A stretch of DNA of 64,000 bases, taken from the NCBI GenBank assembly GCA_018881555.1, contig JACAXG010000013.1:12228479-12292478 (forward strand), given 5' to 3'. Of this stretch, positions 12,431 to 25,026 are shown piece by piece. The translations under genes and the position numbers were made by a program. The notes beneath the pieces were generated by a model. The model worked only from the letters and a program-made list of their open reading frames with translations, was not told the DNA's origin and did no database searches. Each line of letters begins with the position of its first letter. Within the stretch, counting starts at the first letter, position 1. Origin of the DNA: Amblyornis subalaris. Taxonomy: Eukaryota; Chordata; Aves; Passeriformes; Ptilonorhynchidae.

Positions 12431-12760
12431 CCGGGAGCTGCTTTGAGACTCTCGGGCAGGGAGGTGCAGTTCTGCAGCGGTACCTGTCCCACCGCTGCGG
12501 TGGCTGGGCAAGGTCCGAGGGCAGGCAGTGGCTGATGGATGGCACCTGGGGAGCGGCGAGGGGCCGGGATTTCCCTGCCCAGGTGCCCCTGGAGTGCAGC
12601 GTGGTGGTTGCTGTCACTGGGGACAGCTGAGGGAGGGACAGGTAACGGGGGACAGGTGTTGGCACTTGCCAGCTCTCAGCCCCTGCAGCCTGTGCAGCCC
12701 AAGTGTGTGTGGGTCAGCATTGCAGTCAGGGCTGTCTGAGGGTGGCACGAGGCTCCAGAA
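12430..12760. promoter_or_regulatory. GC-rich CpG-island shoulder with hairpin
   Basis: A second GC-rich block lies about 0.8 kb beyond the main CpG island. It contains an 8-bp perfect inverted repeat (GCAGCGGT at 12474-12481 and ACCGCTGC at 12491-12498, 9-nt loop) and a near-duplicate pair, gggacaggtaac and gggacaggtgtt, around 12635-12660. The first of these includes CAG|GTAAC, a possible plus-strand donor. It could be part of the same promoter domain or an untranslated exon of a non-coding transcript. CpG density is lower than in the main island. Confidence 0.35.
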
Positions 12761-15700
12761 GTGCAAGGCTGGGTGCTGGATTTCCATGGATGTCATTTCA
12801 ATACTGTAAGTAAGAGAAATGCATGTGTGTCTTTAGTGTGGGGTGGCTTATCCTGGACTAACACGTTCTTCCTGATATCTTTATGGTAATCATTTGTTTT
12901 GTCTTGTGGACTTTTAAGTATCAGCAGGTGTTGAAAGTATTCCGATAACTTCCTTTCATTGTTCTTAAAGGACTTCTTAATAAGCATAAAGAAATATTTC
13001 CATTCTGGTGAATACCAGAAGATGTGTTGGAACTACTTAGGCCTTGGATCAGACATTACGTATGATGTTACGATGGGTTTGACTAATTCTTAATAAACTG
13101 AGAAGCGTTTTGAAAATGAAATTCACAGTACTATGTGTTTCTTCGCACATTTTGTTTCTTTGTCATGAACATGTATTGGTTGATGTCAATTAATAGTCTG
13201 GCTAACAGGAAATCTGTTAGTTGAGACAAAAGCTAGGTGCTACAACAGAGATAAGAGAAACAGAATGCTTATAATATGCTTTATGATTTATGCTCTGCCT
13301 GACTGCACTCATATCCTTTATGCTAAAAAAAACCCCAAACAGCAGCANCATGGTATTGCTTTGCATTATTATAGTTACTCTGAAACCTTCATCAGCAGAA
13401 AATCTATAATGAGTAAGGTTATATAAAATTTCATCAGGGATCCAAATGTTTCTCCATTGAGTTCAATAAGCACAATTTAAATGGAGAAAAATGGGAGGGG
13501 GGAAGTTCTGGTGTGTTTTTTTTTTAAGGTCTTGATACCCCTCCCTGATGTTGTCAAGAGTAGTTTTCAAAGTATCTTTACAAACCAGTTACCCTATGCC
13601 CCTTCTTATGGGTATTGATTCACAGGGAGAGAAAATGTATTTTAAAAAGTCATAAGAAACCAAACAAACAGGAGGTTCAGGGAGAGAGGAAATGGAGGTT
13701 ATTAGACAATTTGAGCTCTATAAGATTGTCTCTCTGCTTTGTTGGTTGGGGGGGGTGTTGTTTTTTTCAAAATTTGTAGGTTTGTTTTTTTCAAAATTGT
13801 ACCCCTTAAACGTTGTGCGTTTGGTGTGCGTTAAGATGAGCACTTTCTGGGAAGCGAATGTGGTGACTCTGTCGTGTTGTATAGTGTAGTTAATATCTAT
13901 TCCTGGCATCTTCTGAGGGTTTTTTTAGGTATTCAGTATCTGAAGTTGTACCTTTTTATGCCAGATTTCATAAGTAAGGATGAGGTAATTGTAAAAGAGC
14001 GTTGGCTGATAAGTAAAGTTTTGAATTGCGTCTGTGACTGTCACAGGAGAGAGCATCTCAAAAACGATAATGGCTGTAATAAGCTTGGTTGGCTGAAAAA
14101 TAGTAAAAGTAAAAATAGTTAACTCTTCTTTTTTTGTTAATTATTTTTTCACTTTGTCAGAAACTGTTTATGGGAAAGCTTTTGCTTTAATGACTCTGTC
14201 TTCGTAAAGTTGAAGAACATTTCAAGTAACAGCCAGAGGGTTCACCAGTGCTCTGAGTGAAAGACACGGCACAGTCTCAATTGAGTTTCCATGGAATCAA
14301 AATCTGTATCTTCTAAAGACAAAAACATCTAGGGGAAAAAAATATTATTAAATTGTGATTATTTTTAATACAGCAAATTATTTATTATCGATTATTTTAA
14401 GAGAATGAACATACCTAAAAAGCCATATCTTGCTATTTATAATCAGATTTCAGAACTGTGAAACAGTTATCGTAAAACCAGACCTAAAATGTGCATTGAA
14501 ATATTTTTTTACATTTTAATCATCTGTAATGTAACGTCATATTCACTTTTTATAGCATTTTTAATACATATATGCTTTTTTTGAACATTTCTGTCACTTT
14601 TTAACAATTTACTTAAAATACTATATCTTAAAGTTCTCAAGAGTCAATCATGTCAAGCTCTTGCTGTTCTCAGCCTTCTAATCAGTACTTCACATTTACC
14701 AATTCTTTTTTCTTTTGCTTCAGTGTGCATTCTCTTAGTGGTGTGATAGGGATAAAGGTAGGAACAGCTGTTCTGGTTCATACCACAGGTTCACCAAAAC
14801 CCATATGCTATGTCTGATGAGAGCTGAGGAAATGCCACAGTGAAGGTGCCAAATTAAGGGTTCTTTTATATGCCACGTCAACCCTTCTTGGTGGATTTTT
14901 ACTCCATATTCTGCACCAGGACAGACAGACAGTAAACCAGACTTTCTTGAAGCTACCTGCCCTTTTTCTTATCATCTCATTTGCTTGAGTCATAGTCTAG
15001 ATGCGGCATGAAACTGTTTAATAAAAGAACCTCTTGACTCATGTGGTGAGTAGGACTCTGCGCTTATTCAGGCAGCATGTGGGGGTCATGCAGTTGTTTT
15101 TATAGTCTCTTGTTATGGCTTGGCTGGTTTAGCAGTCCCTGCAGTGTTCCTTCTGTCAGCCCTGCTGGGGTAGCTGTTGGGGTGAAGGTGACTGCTCATC
15201 ACAGCTCAGTTGAACATGGGCAGGAATGGAAGTCTTCGAAGTTCTCAAGGGCCTTGGAGCTGACCCAGTAAACTTAGAGGGCTTGACAATTTTGTTTTAT
15301 GAGATAAGTGGAATTTTAGGTGTTCTGTTATAGTATACTAATCCTCTTGATCATTACATGAAACAATTTGAAGCACTTAATGAATTGTCAGGTGTTACTA
15401 GGAGGGTGAGACTCAATCCTGTAATATCTTTGTGCTATAAATGTAGTGGAAAAGTGGAGTTCTGGTACAAAAATCGTGGATCAGGACAGGAGTAAACAGG
15501 AGTGAGTTTTAAAAAGGTAAGACCTTTGTTCCTGTGTTTCACTTCCTCTGCTGTGTCCTGTATTACAAATGGAGAGCCATTTTTTCTGTTTTCATCTTGG
15601 AACTTTGCTCTTAAAATACAAGGTTATTAATTTCCCTGCCTCCATTTTTTAGTCATCTCTTGCAGTTTTTGGCATCATGACACAGATCAAACTCAGCTCC

Positions 15701-18700
15701 AGCAGGGCAGCAGGTCTTTGGACNTTGACATAGCAGCAAACAATTTAAAGAGGTTTATAGATTTGGTTCTATGCCTCCACATTATCAAGGAAATACGCTT
15801 GTGTCAAGATCAGCTCACAAAAGAAAAAAAGTTTTTTGATTACTCTGGTTGTTAGGGAATGACAGCAGTGGCCTTTTAATTTGTTGACATCCTTCTGCTT
15901 TTTACCATCTGTATCAGAGGTGTAGCAAAGCAGTGTATAGAGAGTCTGGAATTGAATTCACAGCAGAAATAATCTCAGAATAGAAGTCAGCCTGAATATA
16001 GGTCAAGCTAGTGCACAGGAAACCAACACATCTTCAAAGCTGTGGCTCAGAGAATGCTCAAGGGTATACTTAAGGCATGAACGTTGCATATTAATTCGGA
16101 GGACTGGGCAGTAAGACTAGGCTTTGTTCAGTTTCTGAGTGTGTTGCCCTGTACTGTGAAATAGATGGTGCACTCGGTGGAGCTGTGTACTCTGTTGTCT
16201 CGGCGTAGATTTGTATTTCACGTAGAGAACTTAAATTACTCAGTTGTGAAGAAAATGCTTTCCGAGCCTCACAGTGCTCTCCTGGAAGCCAGCCTTTGTC
16301 TTTGCAAGCAGAACATGCCCACCCAGCGTGGAGGAGCTCTCAGCCCAAGGTAGGAAGGAATCAGGCACACCTGAATCTTGTAGGTAAATTATTCTTTCCA
16401 TCCCTAACCTTAATTGAGGCCCAGGAGGTTCACATGAACTGGCTGCTGTTTAGGCACAGATGAAAGTAATTGGTTTACTGCTGTTTGAAAAAATGTAAAT
16501 TTTCTGTGGGAGATACTTCAGGAATTGTTTGAGGTACTGAGGACAGCCTTAAAAGGCCTGAACATGTGTGACTGTAATTGGAGTACAAATTCTAAACAGA
16601 ATTGTGCGAGGCAGACAAGAAGTTGGTGCCACAGAAGTCTGAATCTTGAAATGTCATTTTAATGCACATTCCTCTCTGGTTTTACAAATAAATACAAGGG
16701 TGGGGTGGAATTACATGTCCTTTGAAATTAGTGTACCCAAATAACCAAGAACATACTCATTATCTCCTATTTTAGTATTTTAGCAGAGTTTACAGAAGTA
16801 CTGATTTCCATTCATTCATGAAATGATTGGTTTCAAAACATATTAACACTTATTTTTATGAAATAGAGAAAACTAGAAATTAACTATATAAATAAAATAA
16901 CAACTTAGGTATTAGTTATTATCACTTACTGAGTTGACAATGGTAGGAATCAAAGATTATTTTCAGTAGCCATTAAGAAATCTGCATGACTCATTACAAG
17001 CTGCTTTTGCTGGTATTTTCTTTTTGTTTCCTTTGCAGAACACTTGGCTATCCCTTCTATCGTGTAACACAGGCAGTCGTAGATCAATTTGTTCAACCAT
17101 GCATATAGTGAGTAAGGTTGTAGTGTTTGGACCAAATGGAGGTCATAAACAGTTTTAATTTATAATGATGCTATCACATGTATTCAGTTATGCTCAAAAA
17201 GCAGCATTTAAGTGGTTTTATAATTCATACCAGCGATAGCATCACAGTTTTTCTTCACCCTGCCAGGATGTTGCGTGTAGCTTATGCTTGTGCAAGGTCT
17301 TTATTTTGTGCTTCTCACCAGTAAAATCATGTCTTATCCTGATGCTTCTTTTGCCACACTAATCGCATTTCTCATTGTAAATTGGATGTTGGGAAGTGAA
17401 GTTATAGGCAATATAAGACACAAGGGATTTTCTTGTATGCTCTGCCTCACTTGTAGCCCCTTTGCTCCTCTTGTATTTCCTCTGAGCAGTGAACAGATCC
17501 ATTCTAGGGAATGGAGGCTGGGGAGGGATGAAGGGCCACTCCGTGCCCTTCTACTTTTATAGTGCTTGTGGAGTTAGACATCCAAAGGTATTATTGAAAC
17601 AGGGTTTGGGGGAGAGAAAGGTGGTACATTTTATTAAACCAACAGCAGTAACTGAAAAAAAAAAAAAAAAGATGCTTTCAGACACAGTCTTTCTTCAGGC
17701 CTGAAACAGAAGAAACAAAACCAAAAGGTTGGAGAAATTAGTTCAGTGTTTGTAACCCAACTAGATAATTGGCAAAGCAAGTTTTTGCTAAATGTAAAAT
17801 ACAGAAGGATATTGCTAAGAGAAAGTGGTCATTAGCCCTTTTGCATAGCCAGAGCTTTTCTTTTAACTCCAAAGGATCTGAAGCCAATGAGTGTTTCTGG
17901 CCAGTAGTCCCTGTAATAGTCACTTTATTTCCCTATAATTGGCTGACAAGATGCTCCATGTTCTAGCACACTGTGTTTTCCTGGGAGAGGGTTGTAGGGG
18001 GTGGGGGTGGATTCAGCATCATTGAAGCAATGGGGTGTGTTCAATGTTCTTAAACTGTTCTGTTACCACAGAAGTTTGAGGTCAGAGAGGATGTGTTGGC
18101 ATGTGGACTAAGGATTTCTTAGATCTAAAACACACAGAGGAATAATCCAGATTTCCAATAGAGTAGATAAGTAAGGGATCAAGAGGTTTTCTGTGATTAA
18201 ACTTAAACTTGGCTTCCTCAGGTAAGACTGAGGGGAAAGCTCTGGTTTAGTTATTTTCTCTGTAATGGTGAAAGTGTAAAAAAAGGGCTGGAAATCAGCT
18301 ATTTCTATCTCTGCACAAAATGGCATTACTAGTACATTTCTGTGTGTAGTTATTTTGTAATGTTCTCTGGTGTGGTGCTGGTGTGCTCCTGGAGTACTGC
18401 TTGAGGAAGCTTAAGTGGAAGTACATTTACCAGCAGTAAAAAACAGTTTTCACGTTCATGTTTGTCAAAGCCTTGCCTGTCTTATGGAAATGTGGCTGAT
18501 TTATAGAATGACTTCCATAGGAGAATGACTTGCTTTGCTCACTGGAGCTGTAAGGAGTCAAGCAGTTCAGTGTCCAAACATTTTTAGTTCAAACACAAAG
18601 TCAGTTCTTGTACAAAACAATTTGTTTATTCAGTGTATAAGCTTATGCTGAGTTTTAGCCACATAGTCTTACGTCTTTCATGAAAACAAACAAACTGCAT

Positions 18701-20999
18701 GCATGTTTTCAAGTGTTTTGTTGACCTTGGATGCAAATGCAGGCGTTTGATTCCATTGTGAATTTGTAGATAGGCCTGTGAGAATGAATAAATACTTCTA
18801 GAAGTACGTATGGATGTGTTTGCATTTTCTGGAAGTTGTTGTCATGGATATAGTCTAGTACATTGTAAGAGATATGGAAACTTCTTATCAAGACTTCNAT
18901 GAGAAAAGCAATTTACCGGTAAAAATACAAAATGAGTGGAAAACAGGAAAGATCTCTCCTCTAATTGGTCCTGTTATTAATTTTAAGTGCGCACAGACCT
19001 GTGCCTATGCACCCACAGCATAGGCAGAGGGGCTTCTTTTAGGGCTTGGGACTTACTTTTGCTTGTTTTCTCTTTGAAAGGTAGTGAGGCAGTTCCTTTA
19101 GNCTATTTACTAATAATACTCTGGAAAAATTTGCAATAACTCAACACTCTATTGATGGATCTATCTATGGATCTCTATTTCTCCCTCATCTTTCTGTCCC
19201 CCCAAATCCTCAGGTGATGTTTATTTCCATAAAACAGGAGGCCTTTAAAACAGTGTAAGGAACCCATTAGATTCCTTACACCAGCAGAGCGTGAGGAAAT
19301 ACTTGATCCATCACACAAACTGTTCCTGTGCTAGGTCAGGCTAGTGGTGTATTGATACACAGAGAGAGGTTTGAAAACCCAGTGTTCTTACTGATATCTT
19401 TCTCCTTATGGTAAATTTACTCTAAGATCACATGATGAAGGCTGCTCAAGAAGGTTAGTGAGAATCTTATTTTAATGGATCCATATTTGAGAGTGTATTC
19501 CCAGTCCCCAGGGGACACAAAAGAAGAGGTGAAACATTGAAGCAATCACAAATTTATCAATAAGTGTGGGGTTTGCAAGTTTAAAGAGTTGTTTTGCAAG
19601 TGTTGCTATACAAATATGAAAACTGGATTCCATCTGTCCTGAGTTCAATGTGATGGTATCTGATGAGATTCTGGAGACAAACATTCACAGAAAAACATCA
19701 ATTCTTGCAAGTTTTGTGGTACAATAATGATACAGAANTACTTGGTGTTGAAATTGATGCCCTGATAATCATTTGTGAATTCATCTTTATGACCTCCTCT
19801 CTGGAACTGGAAAACCCTTGCAAAAGAGGATACCAAGTTATGTAGAGCTGTTAAAATATTTTTTAAAGCTACCTGGGTACCTTAAGACACAGATGCCAGA
19901 ACGTAGCACTGTGTGACTTGCATAAGCTACCACAGCACTACTCCGTGCAGTTCAGATCTAGATCCAGATTTCCAGCATCTTAAGGCGCTGAGATTCTTTC
20001 CTTTTCCCTGGCAGAGTTAAGGTGGTAGGATCCAATAGGTCCAAATAGGGTGCTGCAGCAAAGAAAATCTCTGTAACAGCCAAGTCTGCTTGTGGATTTG
20101 GGTTGGTTCTGCAGACAAGCACTGTGTGTTCTTTGGGCCAGCTGACCAATTGCCTCTTGGCAAAAAGCCTGTTTGCCTTGACCAGGTACAGGTGGAAGGT
20201 ATAAACAAAGCATATGACAGAAGCTGTCCTGGTGCTATGTACAGTATCTATAGTTAGGAAAAAAACCACCAACCGACCAAAAACCCAAACAATCCACACA
20301 CATATCCCAGCCCCATCTTGCATGAAAATAAACCCTACTTGTATGAGGACTTAGTGTGTGGATCTTTTCTAAATGAGTGGAAATTCATAATTAAATTTGA
20401 AATCTTAAATTTAGGTTTTGGCTTGCAATTGCTTTTTAAAAAAAATTGAAATCTGAATGTATCTTTGATGCATTCCTTTAGAAATGTTAGTTCTGGGTCA
20501 CATTTTTTCTTTTCCTACCTCTTAGTGCAACTTCATGTAGGAATTACGAGCTAAATAGAATAAAGTCTCTGTAATAGCTTTTGTAAAAACCAGATTTATC
20601 AATGCTAATATGTTTTGTTGCTATGATAACTCAGTTATCAACATTAAACGTTTGTTCAGTCATTTGTTTATCAGTGGCAGTTCGTTAGTAGTTATAAGTA
20701 GAATTCCATCTGCCAGTTAAACTATATTGTAAATTGATGTAGAAATCAGCAGCTCCTCTTTTTTGGGGGGCAGGGGGAGGTGTCTTTCCTAATGAATATA
20801 TGAACTTAATTGCACACAAATGCATCTCCAGAAGATGGTTGGGGGGCATCTCAGGTATACTGCACACAAGTGTGCCAGTCAGGCGAGAACAGGCACACAC
20901 TGTGATTATCTCAGTTTTCAAACCTGGAAGAGACAAGAATGTGTTGCTAAATGAGAGAGGCAGTGTTTCATGCTCACTGAGATAAAAACAGAAGCTGCC
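12761..20999. other. Non-coding AT-rich DNA between the two promoter-like regions
   Basis: Intron- or intergenic-like sequence with only short, mutually overlapping frames. The longest, a minus-strand frame of 121 codons at 19958-20323, has no recognisable domain. The only simple repeat of note is a 16-A run at 17655-17670. I see no CR1 or other interspersed repeat in this stretch. Confidence 0.7.
17655..17670 (+). repeat. A16 homopolymer
   Basis: Sixteen consecutive A residues. No upstream AATAAA-bearing retrocopy or flanking target-site duplication is visible, so it is treated as a simple mononucleotide repeat. Confidence 0.9.
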
Positions 21000-21400
21000 A
21001 GACACTTTGGCTTTATTCTGCGAATTCTTCGCTTCGAAACTCTGCTCTTCAGGCTTATTCTGCCTCCCCTTCTCAGTCTTTCTCTCTCCCTCGTCGCTGT
21101 CGCGATCTCTCTCTCATTGTTCTCTCCCTCTTTCCCGTCTTTGATGCACATACGTTGTCACATTTCATTGACTCTCCCCTCTCCTCTGTTCTTACACTCA
21201 CGCCTAGTGGTGCTTCAGCCAGAGCTCGCAGCCTCTCCGCCGAGTTTTAGTCATGTGTGAAGCTCAGTTTGATCGAGCGCTCCTTTCCTGCCTTTTCTCT
21301 CTCGCAAAAGATTAAAAGGTGGCGTCACATCGCTCCCCGGCTTTCTCCCGCAGGAGGGACTTAAAAGGGACAACAAAAACTAATCACTCTCAATAAGCGT
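21000..21400 (+). promoter_or_regulatory. Candidate promoter and 5' leader of the 21.5 kb exon
   Basis: This stretch has many CpGs for the neighbourhood and a long C/T-rich run (about 21060-21200) that includes a TCGCGA palindrome at 21100-21105. Near the exon there are two TATA-like TTAAAAGG boxes, 49 bp apart (21312-21319 and 21361-21368), and a half-CRE (CGTCA) at 21323-21327. A direct repeat, GGCTTTATTCTGC at 21009-21021 and GGCTTATTCTGCC at 21052-21064, sits at the upstream edge. The arrangement fits a focused or mixed promoter that starts transcription roughly 30 bp after one of the TTAAAAGG boxes. The exact start cannot be read from the sequence. Confidence 0.55.
21060..21200 (+). repeat. 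Pyrimidine-rich (C/T) tract
   Basis: About 140 bp dominated by CT and CTC units, interrupted by a few CpGs. The complementary strand is GAGA-rich. In a promoter such tracts can bind GAGA-type factors or form triplex DNA; in a transcript they bind polypyrimidine-tract proteins. Function here is inferred from position only. Confidence 0.65.
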
Positions 21401-21468
21401 TTTCTTGCGAAAAAGGGGACTTAGCTGTGCGATTTGAGGCCGGTGCTAAGGATTGGGAAGGCTGGAGG

Positions 21469-21514
21469 ATGCTTCATACTGCTAACAAGGGAAGGAAGCC
21501 TTCAACTGAGGCAG
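21469..21514 (+). CDS. TENM2: Candidate alternative first coding exon, possibly teneurin-2 N-terminus
   Basis: The ATG at 21469 (A at -3: ggaggATGC) opens 15 codons, MLHTANKGRKPSTEA, plus one base of a split codon, and is followed by a textbook donor CAG|GTAAGA at 21515. The exon therefore ends in phase 1, so the next codon begins with G. A promoter-like, CpG-enriched stretch lies immediately upstream and no comparable exon follows within 42 kb, as expected for a first exon before a giant intron. From memory the peptide resembles a short alternative N-terminus of teneurin-2, a type II transmembrane synaptic adhesion protein that binds latrophilins; this form would lack most of the usual cytoplasmic N-terminal region. 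In that recollection the next residue is Gly, which fits phase 1. I could not verify the match. The peptide is too short for domain evidence, and the sequence could instead be a 5' untranslated exon of another gene. Confidence 0.5.
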
Positions 21515-22879
21515 GTAAGAAGTGCCTGGATCCGAGTGTTTTATGGAGTGCTCGGTCGGAGCGGTGGATTTTCAGCGTTCTGTAACTGAGGCAAGGAACT
21601 GCAGCGAGAGGCAGCATCGCTGTTGTATCAGATTCCTTTTGTTTAAGATGTAAAGTATGTGCTATAAATTGAATTAGAAATGGGGTTGGGAGGATGCTGT
21701 ATTCACACTGAATGCTTGTTTTCCCCCCCCCCTTTTCTCCGTGTATCAGAATAAATCAGAAAGCCAGCTTTTGTGAACGCTGGACTTTGCTTAAGGTTAA
21801 ATTCAGTGCTTAAATCTCAGTGTAAGGAAAGCTTTGGAGTCTTACAACCCTCAGGGAGCTCGCATTCTGCAATTCGATTGCAACAGCTAAACTAAAAAAA
21901 AAAAAATTTACTTATTTACTATTTATTGTGTAAGGTAAAATCTAGCATTGAGTTTAGGTCTAGGTGAATATGGCTTGTTTGCCTGGCATTTCATCAGATG
22001 AATAGCTATACCCTTTCAGACATGCTGTAAAACCTATTTCGTGTTTATGTTTTGTAAATTGAGATTAAGTAGCATCCTGAATGAAATACGTGACTAAAAC
22101 TCATAAAATGCCTCTGTGTTTAGTAAAGCAATCACCAAATTAGAATAATGGATTTATGTCAGTTGTCAAATGGAGTTAACTCTGAAAGTGCTGTCCACAA
22201 GTGCACTTGGATTACAATAAAGGGCTTTCTGTTTAACAGCTACTGAGAGGAGCTAATTTATCAGGCAAAGCCTATGAACTTAAGTCTTGTGATAATATAA
22301 AATTCTATAGCCTGAAGGGTTTGTGGTTTGGGGAAACCTGCCCTTTTGTTCTCTGTAAAAATACATTGAGGCTTTATAGGGTTTTCAAAGGCAAAAATAA
22401 TTTTAATTACTTTTAAAATTTTACGTGCTGATAAATGCTTTTTATTCACAACTGGAATATTTAACTATTGGGACTCCTGTTTCTGGTCATCGCTGGCTTT
22501 GGTGCCTTTTTTTTTTCTCCCTACATTTTACAGTTGCTCCCTGTATCAGCAAACTGACTCAAAATAGGAGGAAGGGATTCTGAGCAGCAGTGATGTTCTG
22601 AATTTCATTGTCACACTGAAAAGTGAACAAGCAGTCAAGGATAGTTAGACCATTATTAGGGCTCTAGAAGAAAGCAAATAATATTGCAGTGACCAGAGTT
22701 ATTTGTAAAGTGGAGCACTTACTAGCTGGCTCCGGAAGCAGAGCTGTGAAAAGCCAAGTTTGTAAGCAGTTATAGAGCAAACACTGTTTGATAGGTAGAA
22801 TTTAGTGTTGCAGACCTACCGATGAGCACACTGCAGAGCGAAATGAACGTGTTTACTTGAGAACTTTGGTCTTTGTGCA

Positions 22880-23060
22880 AGTTCCCCCAGACGGCTGGGT
22901 CCTGCCCGCAGCCGCTGGAATGCGCAGTGCCCGTACCTTGCGAAATTCCAGGGCAGTGCTTTCTGCGTGCGTCTGCAGGAGCTCATTTTACAAGACAGGC
23001 GGTGACAAACCACCACACAGCTGAGTGGGATCGAGCCCCCAGGGAAGCAGAGTCTCCCAC
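22880..23060. promoter_or_regulatory. CpG-enriched patch in intron-like DNA
   Basis: About 180 bp holds roughly ten CpGs, including TGCGCAGTG near 22921 (an NRF1-like half-site). It is far denser in CpG than its flanks but too small for a typical CpG island. It could be an intronic enhancer, a minor promoter or a conserved element. No splice-flanked open frame is visible. Confidence 0.3.
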
Positions 23061-24985
23061 CAGTGGAGGGGGACTTCAAGCCATGCTCCTTACCTTCAGT
23101 GGTAGTTAATCACAGTTAATTTTCATCCTCATACAAAGGGACAGATTTATTTTTTTTTTTTCCTGAGGACTTGAAATCAGAACTTGTACATGTTTCACTG
23201 TTTTGCTGTGGATATTTTTACTTTTTAACTATAGTTTTGCTGGACTTGTTTATTATTTGGCCTTGGAATTGCTACTCTACCTCTGTTTCACCTTTGAAAA
23301 TGTATCTATATGTTCTTCCAAGCTCTTTTTATGCTTCAGCTCTGTTTAAGCGCATGTTGGATCAAACCGAAATTGGGAGTAACTTCTCTGAAAAAATGGA
23401 AGTCCTGGGTGTAATGTGGTACTTAAGATGACATTTTGTGACTTAAATAAAGTATGTCTGAGTATAAATGGTGGATGACTTCTGGTAGGAATTAGTTTTT
23501 GGTTCTTATGAAATGGCAGAAAAGTAGAAGGTTGAAGATGGGCCACCTTGATGTGCTTGAGCCCAGAATGTAGGATCTGAATTGCAGAGCATTTATCTCT
23601 GCTTTTGGCATTTGCTAGCTCTGCCCTACTAGATGTTAAATGGGTGATTAATAGAAATAGCAGCATTTTACTGATGTTCCAGTAGATGTTGCTGGAGAGC
23701 AAAGTAAAGATTACTTCATCGAGAGAAAGAAATGCAGTGAGATTACAAAAACCAAAGGAAAACCTTAAGGCTGTTGGTAGTTTCATAATATGAGATCAAT
23801 AATTTTTACATCATTATCGTAGGTGCTATTCCATGTGAAAACCTGAAGAGACACATGTACTGAAATGGGGCACATGTAGATAGAACCATCTGTCTTCTTT
23901 TAAGGTTTCTAGTTTTTACTTACCTCTTTTAAGATTTTATCTCTAGTATTAACATTGTTTGGTCTGTGTTTTCTTAGAGAAAGGGCTGGAAGAGTGTCCT
24001 TAAAAGTTAGTTGGTTTTGGTTTTTTTAATGCAGACACAAAATACAAGTATTTAATTATAAATTAAGAAAATAAATGCATGCAACCTCAACATTAGAATT
24101 CTAGTGTAGCGAAGTTGCTTTCCTTTGAGAACAGCAAGAGCTTACTAAATCAACACATAAGTTAAAAGACAAAAAAAACCCCTCTCTTTATTTGTATGTT
24201 ATTTTATGTGTATTTTTTTTAGCTACTAACAATTGTGAGTTACCATCTTCTTATGTGATTAAATTCTGAGAGAAACCCTATGATGAGTCTCGGATCAATA
24301 AATTGCAAGTACCTAATGGCAAACGTGTGCATAGAAAACTGTGATGTTCTATGNTAAAACCACTGTTTTCTTAATTAATCTGATAAAAAGATAAAGCAGT
24401 CCCAGAGGAGTGGAGGATTTTAGTATACAGGCACCAACTGATGCAATTTCAGGCAACCACTGACCTCTATCTGTGGGAATATTTATTTTTGGAGATGATC
24501 ATCAACTGTAACTGATTTCAAATTCAAAACCCTAATGTGTGTTGTGTTTCTTTAATCCTAGCTTTTCATGTAAAGCAGCATAAACATGCAAAACTTAGGC
24601 TAGTCATGATAAAAATGTGATCTCTCTGTGTGCAACTGGTTTGTACATACTTGTATCCTATATAAAAAAGGAAAATCGGGAATTATTAGAAGACCTATTA
24701 GAGAAGAGATTGCATTTTTTAGAATCAAAATTACTATGTTTCACTGAATTTTATCATACATAGGAGATGGGTTTATTTGGTTTGCTACTTAATGTGTAAG
24801 AAAATTTCAGCTTCTGCTTATAATTGGAGAAAAATGCAGATAGAAACATGTGTGGCAGATCTCTACAGTCATCTCCCATGTCATTTCCATTGTAGGCTAT
24901 TTATTTATTGTACTTTGGGTTTAGTATTTTTATGGGTTTTTGCAGATGTGTGTGTGCCAAAATTTCTTTACACTGACAAGTTTTA

Positions 24986-25026
24986 GGTTGGTTTTTTGTT
25001 TGGTTGGTTTGGGTTTTTTTCCCCCC
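24986..25026 (+). repeat. GT-rich low-complexity patch ending in a C run
   Basis: Repeats of GGTTTGGTT-like units with T runs finish in a T7C6 block. It is simple sequence. On the opposite strand it reads as A/C-rich with G6A7. Confidence 0.7.

Noticed and set aside
19958..20323. 121-codon minus-strand frame with a hydrophobic N-terminal segment
   Set aside because: The hydrophobic stretch is what AT-rich DNA produces; no family match and no exon signals.
23346..23786. 146-codon minus-strand open frame
   Set aside because: Roughly the longest frame expected by chance in this window; no domain, no promoter or splice context.
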